A stretch of 45,850 nt of DNA from a virus. The first letter of the stretch is position 1, and the number at the start of each line of letters is the position of its first letter. Location: the IMG/VR virus record IMGVR_UViG_3300034374_007647, positions 1 to 45,850 of that record. One strand, written 5' to 3'. A program made the position numbers and the translations under genes. Positions 27,773 through 36,255 of this stretch are shown piece by piece. The notes beneath the pieces were generated by a model. The model worked only from the letters and a program-made list of their open reading frames with translations, had not been told where the DNA came from and searched no databases.

Positions 27773-28335
27773 AGGTCGTCCCTCACAGGCCATGTTTTAC
27801 GGTTTTTCCACATCCCCTTTGCCGCCGCCTTTTGTTCGTGCGAAGGATTCAAAGCATGACCCCCCTGCTTGTCCATCAAGTGAGCGATAACATCATACAA
27901 AGCGGAAGCATACCCCCTGTTTCTAAACCCCTCTCTTGTTTCACTCCAATGGGGAAACCTGCTTTCAGCACCTTGATTGAAATTAACGCCTGTTATTGCG
28001 CGTCTTAAATCGGGAATAACGGGGACTAAACGCCCTTCGGCATTGGCCGTTGTATCTCCTTCATCGTTATACCTCAATTTTCCTTCTTTGGAGTTAGGAT
28101 CTGCGCCGATTGCACCTTTATACGATTCGTATTTTTTCCCTTCACGATTCAAAAAAGAACCGTAATCAACAAATAAAGGCAACAATTCTTGTGTTTCGGG
28201 GTCTTGAAATAAGGTTTTGAAACGCTTTGTATCTGTATAAAACGAACCCGCATTTGGGTTTTCGCCAAGGTATTCCAATTGATTCGGAACAACGGGCATC
28301 TTCACAATGCCCCAAGCGGTGTCAAATGCCGTCAT
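27769..28335 (-). CDS. Tagged GNAT-like protein
   Basis: 188 residues. MTAFDTAWGIVKMP is the tag. Near residue 145, EGFRNRGYASALYDVIAHL matches GNAT motif A (R-x-x-G-x-A), and LNPSHEQKAAAKGMWKNR matches a common GNAT ending with a P-S...G-x-x-[LM]-W pattern. The N-terminal half has no clear assignment. Overlaps both neighbours. Confidence 0.55.
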   Translation of the reverse strand: MTAFDTAWGIVKMPVVPNQLEYLGENPNAGSFYTDTKRFKTLFQDPETQELLPLFVDYGSFLNREGKKYESYKGAIGADPNSKEGKLRYNDEGDTTANAEGRLVPVIPDLRRAITGVNFNQGAESRFPHWSETREGFRNRGYASALYDVIAHLMDKQGGHALNPSHEQKAAAKGMWKNRKTWPVRDDL

Positions 28336-28697
28336 TCAAGATTCCTCCTTTGACGATGGCTTAGGTTGATGTTTTGAGGGTCATGCAAAGCACTTTGGCA
28401 TTGTTCGCATCGTTGTAAGTGCCTTTGCCCAAATGCTTCATTGATGAAAGAAGCGTTGGTTTTTATTCCCCCAAACAATTGACCCGTTGTTGCATAATCC
28501 CCGCATTGATAGCCGATGAAAAAACCATTTGGATCGGGTTCAATATGAACAATTGGATATTCAAGACCGATTTCATTAGCAAGGTGTTCTGTTGGATTGA
28601 CGGGTGCTTTTTCGGGCGGTGGTGGTGCGAAGGGATCACCTTCGCTTTTCCAATCGTTAAATTTGAGCAAGTCCCAAGCGGATTCAAATGCGCCCAT
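28332..28697 (-). CDS. Short tagged protein with one CxxC
   Basis: 121 residues. MGAFESAWDLLKFN is the tag, followed by a Pro-rich linker (FAPPPPEKAPVNP) and a small domain with GFFIGYQCGD and RCEQCQSAL, perhaps a minimal zinc site. Overlaps the upstream gene's end by 14 bases. No family recognised. Confidence 0.55.
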   Translation of the reverse strand: MGAFESAWDLLKFNDWKSEGDPFAPPPPEKAPVNPTEHLANEIGLEYPIVHIEPDPNGFFIGYQCGDYATTGQLFGGIKTNASFINEAFGQRHLQRCEQCQSALHDPQNINLSHRQRRNLE

Positions 28698-29430
28698 GCT
28701 TCACCACATCCCATGCAGAAGTGAATGCGTCAGCACTTGCGAATTTATCACCAAAGCCTTCGGGGAAGCCGAATTCCCTGTCGCTAAGGGGCGGTTTGAC
28801 AAGCATTGGGTCTTCACCCATACCCCATCGTATATCGTTCAAACTGCCTTCCATTTGCGCCGTCATGTTAGCACGCTGATTGGGGTCGCCGTGTGCTGTT
28901 CGGCGGGCGGCTTCCTCAACCAATTCAGCCAAAAAGGGAATATCGGCTTTTGACTGCGTTAGTGCGCTGATGCGCTGAGCCAATTCCGCATCGGTCATGT
29001 TGGCGAATGGATTCTCAGGCACAGCGACTTCTTGATCGGGAGGCACAGGCATCTCTTCATCGTCCTGTCCGTGGTGTATTGGGTAGCCGTATTCATCCTC
29101 ATCATCGGGGATAATGGGGTTGCCTTCGTCATCCAACGAGCCGTCAAGCAACATATCCGATACGCACTGCACACAATACGCACCACCATTGAATTCGGGG
29201 TGATTTTCAATTGGATGCCCGCTGTCAATTTCACCACGATAACCGGGATTGTCATACCCGCCTTCTTCTATCATGCACGATTCACACACATCTTGCCCGC
29301 ACTGCTCACACCCGTATTGTTTGCCGTCAGGAATTGGGTCATGGCAATATGAACATTTGGGATCCTCGTCATATTTGAGGATTTTACCTATCACAGCACT
29401 ATCCCAAGCGATGCGGAATGCCGTAGGCAT
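28684..29430 (-). CDS. Zinc-binding protein with tags at both ends
   Basis: 248 residues, first gene of the leftward block. TAFRIAWDS at the N-terminus is tag-like, and ADAFTSAWDVVKHGR at the C-terminus is a full tag. Between them CSYCHDPI...CEQCGQDVCESCMIEEGG...CVQC forms a RING/ZZ-like set of metal ligands (residues about 22-85), then an acidic linker and an Ala-rich helical part. Having tag copies at both ends supports the idea that the tag is a portable signal. Confidence 0.6.
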   Translation of the reverse strand: MPTAFRIAWDSAVIGKILKYDEDPKCSYCHDPIPDGKQYGCEQCGQDVCESCMIEEGGYDNPGYRGEIDSGHPIENHPEFNGGAYCVQCVSDMLLDGSLDDEGNPIIPDDEDEYGYPIHHGQDDEEMPVPPDQEVAVPENPFANMTDAELAQRISALTQSKADIPFLAELVEEAARRTAHGDPNQRANMTAQMEGSLNDIRWGMGEDPMLVKPPLSDREFGFPEGFGDKFASADAFTSAWDVVKHGRI

Positions 29431-29507
29431 GATGTGTGGGAGAACATTCTCCTAAAAAAAAATTTGGCGGAAATTTTGCGATGAACGACTGAGAAGTGTT
29501 AGGGTTG

Positions 29508-29532
29508 TGAGGACTGACAAAAAAAATCCTCA
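29508..29532 (+). terminator. Hairpin followed by T-run
   Basis: TGAGGA (29508-29513) pairs with TCCTCA (29527-29532) across an A-rich loop, then AATTTTTT follows. Terminator-like on the plus strand, though no plus-strand gene is close upstream. Confidence 0.3.
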
Positions 29533-29588
29533 AATTTTTTCCGTGTAGCATATGCGGTTAGGGAGGCACGCCCAAAAAAAAAAAAAAT

Positions 29589-29613
29589 ATGCTCATCGGC
29601 AAGCCGATGGCAT
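29589..29613. terminator. Strong hairpin between A14 and T-runs
   Basis: ATGC-T-CATCGGC pairs with GCCGATG-GCAT (one bulged T, loop AA). A 14-base A-run (29574-29587) lies on the left and T7-C-T8 (29616-29631) on the right, so it resembles an intrinsic terminator in both directions. It could also be an origin structure. Confidence 0.45.
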
Positions 29614-29645
29614 CATTTTTTTCTTTTTTTTGGCTCGCAGTGGCC

Positions 29646-29667
29646 CGCCCACCCGTCAGGGTGGGCG
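29646..29667. repeat. Perfect 9 bp GC-rich hairpin
   Basis: CGCCCACCC (29646-29654) and GGGTGGGCG (29659-29667) with loop GTCA. A very stable stem near the left edge of the GC-rich stretch. Confidence 0.6.
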
Positions 29668-29778
29668 AGGCGGGGGTGGCTCGGCTCGGCTGAGTGGGTC
29701 GGGTGGCTCGCAGTGAGCCGATTGGGTGGGGGGCGGTGGGTGGTTGGTGGTGGCTCACCCACCCCCTCGCCCGCCCTA

Positions 29779-29994
29779 ATCAACGCACTGCGGGGCTGTC
29801 GCCCGCCTATCACCGCACTAAATCGCCCGCCCACCCCCTTTGGTGCGTCATTTGGGGGCGAATCGGGGCGTTTGGGGGCGGTTTGTGAGCCGTTCTCGCC
29901 CCTCGCCCACCCATCACCGCACTAATCGCCCGCCTCGCCCATCCTGCCCCCTCTAAGACATCAAAATCGGTGGGTCTGTCAATCACCGCACTAA
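29779..29994 (+). repeat. Iteron-like repeats ATCACCGCACTAA
   Basis: Exact copies at 29809-29821, 29913-29925 and 29982-29994, with a degenerate copy (ATCAACGCACT) at 29779-29789. Each is followed within a few to about 12 bases by CGCCCGCC. Spacing 30, 104 and 69 bases. Could be initiator-binding sites. Confidence 0.5.
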
Positions 29995-30190
29995 TTCGGA
30001 CTCGCCCGCCCCCCTCATCCCCTCGCTAATTCTCAGCAAAATCGCACCGTGGACGAGCCTCCCCGCAGGTGTATCGGTGGTGGTGTTTTCGGTTGCTGAC
30101 CCGCCAAAACCCGCAGGGGATCCGAACCGCCCCATGACCCATGCACCATGAGCATGGCCCATGTGTCCATGTCATGTTCATGTGATGAGG

Positions 30191-30290
30191 TTTCATCACT
30201 TTCATCATGTATCACCACCTATCTTTCCCCTCTCTCCCCCCTTTCCCCCATGTATATTTGGTAAAGTGATGAGTGATGAAAGTGATGAAA
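30191..30290. repeat. 17 bp perfect inverted repeat around a TATA-like site
   Basis: TTTCATCACTTTCATCA (30191-30207) is the exact reverse complement of 30274-30290, 66 bases apart. The right arm lies in tandem GTGATGAAA units. The loop holds a pyrimidine-rich run and TGTATATTTG (30251-30260), a possible TATA box for rightward transcription. Confidence 0.5.
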
Positions 30291-30395
30291 GTGATGGAGG
30301 TTCGGAGGGGTGGATTTGGGGGTGTCCGACCCCCCTGAAATCCACCCCAAAGCACCCCCTCCAAAACGCCTCACAGCCCGCCGATTTTGCACATA

Positions 30396-30410
30396 GGGTT
30401 CATATAGACC
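30396..30410 (+). promoter_or_regulatory. Promoter element before the SF1 helicase
   Basis: GGGTTCATATAGACC lies 28-42 bases before ATG 30438 and matches the shared plus-strand element, with CGCAGGGTGTGG just downstream. Confidence 0.5.
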
Positions 30411-30437
30411 GCAGGGTGTGGCGAAGGCACAGCGGAG

Positions 30438-33400
30438 ATGATACCGATGATAACCCAAACCGAAAACCGACAGACTGAGAGCCATATACCCATGCACCGA
30501 TGGGTGAAACCAACCGACCACAACGGCAACGCATGGAGTGATGAGCAAATCGCCATCCTCAACCATGTCGCCCAATGCGTTGAATTTGACCGCCCCATCC
30601 GTGTCGCCATTGACGCTGTGGCGGGGTCGGGCAAAACCACCGTTCTCCGTGGAATCCTCGTGCTTCTCAGCAACGCTCAAAACGAGTCAGCCTCCAACCA
30701 CATGAGCCTCAGTCCGATGGCGTTCAATCGCTCAATCGCCTCAGTCCTCGCTGACACCATGAATGCCGTCAAGCCCGATGGTGCTGATTGGGTCAGCAAA
30801 GGCTCAGGCACGCTCAATGGACATGGGCTTCGCACCCTCAAGAAAGCGTTCACCCACGCCATGAAATTGAGCAACGCCAAATACACCATGTTGTCCCGTT
30901 GGGCGGTGTGCAACATCCTCGCTGACCCTCTCATGCGAGCCGAATTTGAAGCCAACACCCCTGTGTCCGATTCGGGCAACCCTCGGTATCAGTCGGCATG
31001 GTTCGCCTTTGGTCGCTTTGTCAAGTCCGTCACTGAGAAGGCGATGGGCTACGGATTGTTCGTGGACACCGACCATGACTACACGGAGGATTGGGAGGCT
31101 TTCCTCATGCTCAACCGGGCATCCCTCCGCATCACTGATGCACCCATTGGCCCCATGATTGAGGAACACCTGCCCGTCATGGTGTCCACCATCATCGCCA
31201 AAGGCATGGACATGGTGCGTGACCCTCTCACCACCGTTGAATTGCACCCCGACGCTCATGCGTGGTTCAAGCCTGACCGCTACACCACCGTCATAGCACC
31301 TGTGTCCTCCATGCCCACCGCTGTCGCCAACGATCTCGGTGCGACCCACAGCCCCACCCTCATGGAGTCGGCATCATGCGGTGGCTCAATCCACCGATAC
31401 CGCACCACAGGCAAATTCGGCCATGCTCGCATTCAAGTGAACCTCCCCCATGTTGATGACCTCAAGGCTCTCAATGATGCGTGTTTCAAGGCAGGATGGT
31501 CGCAACGGTTCGGACACGCCAATGTCCACGCTGACCGTGACAAATACGGACTCCGACCCGCTGACAGCGATGACACATGGGTGCGAACCATCAAGGACAC
31601 CCCTGATGTCATCAACGGCTTCATCAGCACCGTCAAGCGTGTGTGTGGCATTGATGTTGCACCCCTGTTCAGTGATTCGCCACAGGCGACTGAGGAACAG
31701 GAACAGACCGCCACCGCATTGGTCGCCCACATTGATTGCATCTATGCCCCCATCCGCATGGGCTTGATGCCGTGGCGAACCTTTGACCTCATCATCGCTG
31801 ATGAGGTTCAAGACATGAGCGTGCTTCAAGGGACATTCATGCGTTCCCTCATGCGTGAGGGTGGCAACGCTGTCGTGGTGGGCGACCCCAAGCAAAGCCT
31901 GTATCTGTTCAGCGGTGCTTCATCACAGTCCATGAGCGAGAACATTGAGGCGTTGGGATGCACCGTGTTCCCCATGACCTATTGCTACCGCCTGACCGCC
32001 ACCCTGTCCACTGAGGTTCGCCTCATGCTTGGCCTTGACTCCGAGGGCAACGCCCTCCCATACAACAGCCACCGCCACCCCGACTACATCCCATCGTGGC
32101 CTGTCGGTGAGTCCTCATCGTTCATCACGCCTCACCAATTGGCTGACAGCGTGGCGTTGGGCGACATGGTGCTGTGTCGCATTGGTTCGCCTCTCGTGCC
32201 TCAAGCGATGGCGTGCCTTCGCAACGGCATCCCTGTCCGTATCGCAGGTGGTGGCGACCTTGAGAAGGGCGTGCGTGCTGTCTGTGAATCCATCGGCATC
32301 GCAGGTGTCCAAGGCGTGCCTCAAACCGCCTCAGCGATTGAGGAATACCTTCACCATGAGGTTCGTGGTGTCCTGTCCAAATTGATGCGTTCAAAGACCC
32401 ACAAAGGCGATGAGGCATCGGCCCGTAAGGATGAGCAATACATCAACGCTGTCGCTTACACCGACTCCATCACCGCCCTCGTGCAACGCTTCGCTGATGA
32501 AGCCACCAACAGCGTGTTCTGTGCCGTTGGTGATGAACCACAGGATTGGCTCGCTGACCTGTTCTGTGACCCCAACGCTGACGGCTCAGGCTTTGTCATG
32601 TTCTCATCGGTTCACCGAGCCAAAGGCTTGGAGTCCAAGCGTGTGTTCATCATCACTGACCGCATGACGATGACTGAGGATGGTGAAGAGAAGGTTCAAC
32701 CCACCTTCATGTTGCCTTGGTCAATGAACAACGCCGCTGAGATTGAGCAGGAAGTCAATGCCGTGTATGTCGCCATCACTCGTGCGATGAAAGAGAACAT
32801 CTTCGTGTCCCATGACCTCGGCAACACCTTCTATGCCGCCCTCCCAACCGTGATTCGTGATGAAGAACAGGCTGATGACACCGCTGACGATGACGATGAC
32901 GAATCCGAGCCTCTCAGCGTGTCCCCTGTGGCTGAGAATGACCTCACCCCTGCCGATGATGCTCAAGACGATTCGGAGGCCACACAGGACACTCCAACGC
33001 ATCAATTTGGGTGCTTCACCTTCACTGATGCTGAGGGCATCAAGTGTTCGGGCATCACCACTTCACCTGCTGAGGCACAGGCATGGCTTGAGGCTCACGC
33101 CCCATCGTTCACCACGCCCTATGACGGCGGCACATGGCTATCCACCGATGCGTGCCTCACTGTCAAGACCATCAGTCGCAACACGGGTGAAGTGTCCGTT
33201 GCTGTGGTTGAGGGTCAAGTCGCTGTGTTCGCACTGTGGATGGACTGTCCCGATGAAGTCCTTGACGCTGTGAGCGTGCGCTATGCACCCTCGTGGATTG
33301 ACATGAAGCCTGAGTGGTGGTGTAAGTGCGTTGGTCGCACCACCAACGCCGACTGTCCCCTTCACGGACACGATGACGACACCGATGACGATGGCGATGC

Positions 33401-34466
33401 TGTCAGCACCGATGAGGATCCCACCGATGGTGGTGAAGCACCGACCACCACTGTGCCTTTGGACGCTGATGGCGACTACAACCCCGAACAAGACTTCCTC
33501 AATCAAGACATGGAGTCCGATGACTCCACCGTTGATGATGAACCACAGGCTGATGTTCACCCACAGGCGTTGGGATGCTCATGGGGCGACCCCATGACCT
33601 TCCTCGCTGAGCCAACCACCTTCGTTCGATCGATGGAGAATGGCTACGCTGACCGTTCTCGTGTCAAGCCCGCCAAGCGTGCTGATGACCTGCTCAGCAT
33701 GGTCGCTCATGCTTTGGAGTGCGATGTGTGCCGTGAGGACATCCGCACCCGCTGTGGTCGCATCCCGCTGTCCCCTGAGTCCATCATTGATGACTCATCC
33801 ATCGCCGTCTTGATGAACACCACGGACGGCACGATTCGCCGTGTCCTTGACCTCATCGCTGACAGCACCGACCAAGACTACACCACCTTCTCAGGCGGTG
33901 AGGACACGGGCGCATGGACTATCCTGCCCCTCGTCAATGACGAGCGTGGCGAAGTCTATGCCTCGTGCCTCCGCACCCCCAATGGTCGCATCCAACGCAA
34001 CACCCGTGTTGAATTCTCTTTCCGACCCGCTGTCCTCACCGATAGTGAGCCGATTGAGGAAATTGATTGGGACACCCACCCCGAAGAGATGGCTGAGCGC
34101 ATGGATGCCTACACCGCCGAATTGGAGGCGATTGAGGAAACCGATGACACCACCACCGTTGAGGCGATCGTTGAGGCGATTGAGGAAACGAAGGGTGCGT
34201 TTGAGCGTGTGTTCGCTGAGGATGTTGGTGATTCGCCACAGCCTGTGGAGGAACAGCCCGTTGATGTGAACCTCGCTGTGAACCTCCGCTACACCGCCCC
34301 ACCCGGTGTTGAATTGACCCCTGAATACCTCGCTATGGTTGAGCGAGCCATCAACAACGGCTTCGGGCAATTCATTGAAACCGTTGCCCCCAAGGGGCAG
34401 GGCGGATTGGACATCACCGTTGAGCCTGTCGTGGAGGACATCACAAACACTCAGGAGGATGAGTGA
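30438..34466 (+). CDS. SF1 (UvrD-like) helicase with long acidic C-terminal region
   Basis: 1342 residues. Residues 60-69 AVAGSGKTTV are Walker A (motif I); IIADEVQDMS near 452 is motif II (DEVQD); VVGDPKQSLYLFSGA near 480 is motif III; FSSVHRAKGLESKRVF near 720 and VYVAITRAMKENIF near 775 are motifs V and VI. These place it in the UvrD/Rep/PcrA group of ATP-dependent DNA translocases. The remaining about 540 residues are acidic, Thr/Asp-rich, with Cys pairs (WWCKCVG, CDVCRED), unusual for the family. GGAG lies one base before ATG 30438; ATG 30447 is the alternative. Likely replication or recombination. Confidence 0.85.
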   Translation: MIPMITQTENRQTESHIPMHRWVKPTDHNGNAWSDEQIAILNHVAQCVEFDRPIRVAIDAVAGSGKTTVLRGILVLLSNAQNESASNHMSLSPMAFNRSIASVLADTMNAVKPDGADWVSKGSGTLNGHGLRTLKKAFTHAMKLSNAKYTMLSRWAVCNILADPLMRAEFEANTPVSDSGNPRYQSAWFAFGRFVKSVTEKAMGYGLFVDTDHDYTEDWEAFLMLNRASLRITDAPIGPMIEEHLPVMVSTIIAKGMDMVRDPLTTVELHPDAHAWFKPDRYTTVIAPVSSMPTAVANDLGATHSPTLMESASCGGSIHRYRTTGKFGHARIQVNLPHVDDLKALNDACFKAGWSQRFGHANVHADRDKYGLRPADSDDTWVRTIKDTPDVINGFISTVKRVCGIDVAPLFSDSPQATEEQEQTATALVAHIDCIYAPIRMGLMPWRTFDLIIADEVQDMSVLQGTFMRSLMREGGNAVVVGDPKQSLYLFSGASSQSMSENIEALGCTVFPMTYCYRLTATLSTEVRLMLGLDSEGNALPYNSHRHPDYIPSWPVGESSSFITPHQLADSVALGDMVLCRIGSPLVPQAMACLRNGIPVRIAGGGDLEKGVRAVCESIGIAGVQGVPQTASAIEEYLHHEVRGVLSKLMRSKTHKGDEASARKDEQYINAVAYTDSITALVQRFADEATNSVFCAVGDEPQDWLADLFCDPNADGSGFVMFSSVHRAKGLESKRVFIITDRMTMTEDGEEKVQPTFMLPWSMNNAAEIEQEVNAVYVAITRAMKENIFVSHDLGNTFYAALPTVIRDEEQADDTADDDDDESEPLSVSPVAENDLTPADDAQDDSEATQDTPTHQFGCFTFTDAEGIKCSGITTSPAEAQAWLEAHAPSFTTPYDGGTWLSTDACLTVKTISRNTGEVSVAVVEGQVAVFALWMDCPDEVLDAVSVRYAPSWIDMKPEWWCKCVGRTTNADCPLHGHDDDTDDDGDAVSTDEDPTDGGEAPTTTVPLDADGDYNPEQDFLNQDMESDDSTVDDEPQADVHPQALGCSWGDPMTFLAEPTTFVRSMENGYADRSRVKPAKRADDLLSMVAHALECDVCREDIRTRCGRIPLSPESIIDDSSIAVLMNTTDGTIRRVLDLIADSTDQDYTTFSGGEDTGAWTILPLVNDERGEVYASCLRTPNGRIQRNTRVEFSFRPAVLTDSEPIEEIDWDTHPEEMAERMDAYTAELEAIEETDDTTTVEAIVEAIEETKGAFERVFAEDVGDSPQPVEEQPVDVNLAVNLRYTAPPGVELTPEYLAMVERAINNGFGQFIETVAPKGQGGLDITVEPVVEDITNTQEDE

Positions 34467-34490
34467 TTCATCATAGTCCACACAGCGAGC

Positions 34491-34504
34491 GGTTAATATA
34501 GACC
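34491..34504 (+). promoter_or_regulatory. Promoter element before the DUF932-like gene
   Basis: GGTTAATATAGACC, 33-46 bases before ATG 34537. AGGAGG at 34524-34529, seven bases before the start, implies a short leader. Confidence 0.55.
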
Positions 34505-34536
34505 ATCCGCTGTGGGTCAGTCAAGGAGGAATAAAA

Positions 34537-36219
34537 ATGCAATCCGAAAACCAAACCGTAGCCAGCACTGAGAACAACACCAACATGGTTGTGGTGGGGC
34601 GAATCGCCCACCGCACCATGACCCATGTGGGGGTGGTCTATCCATCCCCATCGGGTCAATCTGTCCTCGTCGTGAACCGACAGGACATCAACACCACGCC
34701 ATCCACAGGACTCCCCCTGCCCAACAGCAGTGACCGTGTGTATGCCTTCAAGCGTGCCGTGTGTCCTTCGTGCAACAACGAACCGTCAGCCCGCCGCCAA
34801 ATCGTGTTCACCACCGATGAGGATGGCAACGAAGTGCGAAACACCATCAAGTGTGCCTCGTGCGACGGCAAAGGTCACATCAGCGACTTCACCAACGGAC
34901 ATGAGCCTGTCATTGATGACGAAGCACAGGCGTTGGTTGATTCCCTCGCTCAAGGCGACCTGCCTGATGTCCACACCCCTGCCTTTCAATCCATGATGAA
35001 GGGTGGTCGCAACGGGATCATGACCGAGTGGGATGTCCACATCACCCCTGTGTTCGCAGGTGCGATGGTTGATGGCGAATTCAAGGAATTCACCCCTGCC
35101 CAAGTCCAACACTTCAACGCCGACTTCAAGTCCGATGATATGCCTCACGGACTCCCTGTCGGGCGACCCAAGACGGGCGTGTATCACACACTCCAACACC
35201 GTGAGGCTCTTGAGCCGTTCATCGCCCACTGCGACACCGCAGGACTCCGCTACAACCTGTGGGGTTCTAACGGCGGTCAAGATGCTTACATGGACATCAT
35301 GCTCGCTGAGAACGGCACTCGCAGTGAAGTCATCGCCTCCCTCAAGGCTCTCCGTGAGTCAGCACAGATGGATGGCGACTTCACCATGCCCGCGCTTCGT
35401 GACAACCCACAGGCTGTCATCAAATTCGGTGTGCAATTGCACCACTCGTTTGACGGTGCGTTCACCATTCGTGGCTACGCTGAGCGTGTTGCGTGCTTGA
35501 ACGGCATGGTCGCCACCGACACCAAGAACCTGCTGTCCGTTCAGCACAAGAAGGGTGTCATGGCTGAATTGAATTTCACCGACCTCGTGCCTCTCATCAT
35601 CCAATCCGCGCTTGAATTGTATGGCGAGATGCTTGAAGTGGATGCCATGAACAACCTCTCCATCAACGACACCGAATTTGAGTCCATCCTCGTTCTCGCT
35701 GAGAAGCGTGGTTTGCTCTCTTTCCCATCAGTCGGTAAGAACAACCAATTGACGGGCGGGCGTGTGTTCCGCTGTGCTGTTCAAGGTTGGGCTGACCCAT
35801 CGTTGCCTTGGGTGTCTGTCGGTCAAGGTGAGGGCGATTCAGCACGAACCTTGAACCACATTTACAACATCCTCACGGGCATCCTCACCCATCAGGTTGA
35901 GGCTAACGATGCTCACGGCAAAGTCACGGGCGGCAAAGCCATTTCCGTGACCCGTGTTCAACAGCAATTGCGTGATGTTCACACCTTCATGCGTGAGATC
36001 CAAAACACCACTCGTGCTGAGGCTTTCGCTAACGGTTGCACCACCGCTGAGGACATCGCCCAATGGGTTGAATTCAACGGCCACCCAATGCTCAACAACA
36101 CCACCCACGATGACGCTGACGAGGGACACATCCTCCCTCGCATCACCGTTCACATGGGGACTGAGGACGAGCGCAGTGTTCAATTGACCTCGGTGTTCGC
36201 ACGCCCAATGGTGGCTTGA
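34537..36219 (+). CDS. DUF932-like plasmid/phage protein with N-terminal zinc module
   Basis: 560 residues. CPSCNNEPS near residue 73 and CASCDGKGHI near 107 form a DnaJ-like zinc module. The centre (FGVQLHHSFDGAFTIRGY, ERVACLNGMV around residue 310) matches the phage/plasmid-like DUF932 pattern, in which F...N/H-S-x-DG and RL-x-C-x-NG are typical. Function of that family is unknown; it is common and well expressed in phages and plasmids. It has its own promoter and strong ribosome site, and C-ending codons dominate, suggesting high early expression. Confidence 0.65.
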   Translation: MQSENQTVASTENNTNMVVVGRIAHRTMTHVGVVYPSPSGQSVLVVNRQDINTTPSTGLPLPNSSDRVYAFKRAVCPSCNNEPSARRQIVFTTDEDGNEVRNTIKCASCDGKGHISDFTNGHEPVIDDEAQALVDSLAQGDLPDVHTPAFQSMMKGGRNGIMTEWDVHITPVFAGAMVDGEFKEFTPAQVQHFNADFKSDDMPHGLPVGRPKTGVYHTLQHREALEPFIAHCDTAGLRYNLWGSNGGQDAYMDIMLAENGTRSEVIASLKALRESAQMDGDFTMPALRDNPQAVIKFGVQLHHSFDGAFTIRGYAERVACLNGMVATDTKNLLSVQHKKGVMAELNFTDLVPLIIQSALELYGEMLEVDAMNNLSINDTEFESILVLAEKRGLLSFPSVGKNNQLTGGRVFRCAVQGWADPSLPWVSVGQGEGDSARTLNHIYNILTGILTHQVEANDAHGKVTGGKAISVTRVQQQLRDVHTFMREIQNTTRAEAFANGCTTAEDIAQWVEFNGHPMLNNTTHDDADEGHILPRITVHMGTEDERSVQLTSVFARPMVA

Positions 36220-36255
36220 TTCGGAGGTTCGTGATTCACCACACATCACTCACAC

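Larger units (their letters stand above)
21676..28697 (-). repeat. Dispersed ~40 bp repeat at tagged gene starts
   Basis: The first about 40 bases of each tagged gene are similar at DNA level, near ATGACCGCCTTTGACACCGC then TTGG-GC-TTGCTGAAAATGCC. Copies start (minus strand) at 28697, 28335, 27772, 27152, 26742, 26266, 25535, 23623, 22904, 22144 and, internally, near 21708. They sit at gene junctions while the bodies downstream differ. Confidence 0.75.
29431..30437. other. Non-coding intergenic region between divergent blocks, candidate origin/control region
   Basis: About 1 kb without a convincing gene. From left to right: A/T-tract DNA with hairpins (29440-29635), a GC-rich stretch dominated by CGCCC/GGGTG words (29636-30030) that holds a four-copy repeat, a CATG-rich segment (30131-30186), and a long inverted repeat around a TATA-like element (30191-30290). 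Short open frames here have repetitive composition and no ribosome sites. Divergent transcription, hairpins, iteron-like repeats and AT tracts fit a replication origin or master promoter region; this is inference. Confidence 0.55.

Noticed and set aside
21676-28697. Tag as a secretion or transmembrane signal peptide
   Set aside because: It is short, lacks a hydrophobic core of 10 or more residues and a cleavage site, has conserved Trp and Lys, and also occurs at C-termini.
29574-29631. Poly-A/poly-T tracts as assembly artefact
   Set aside because: They flank a perfect hairpin symmetrically, which suggests a real element, although the run lengths may be imprecise.
29613-29925. Overlapping open frames on both strands in the GC-rich intergenic stretch
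   Set aside because: Composition follows the CGCCC/GGGTG repeats (Pro/His/Arg/Thr-rich), several frames are open at once, and no start signals are seen.
29779-29994. CRISPR array
   Set aside because: Repeats are only 13 bases, unevenly spaced (30, 104, 69) and no spacers or cas genes are present.
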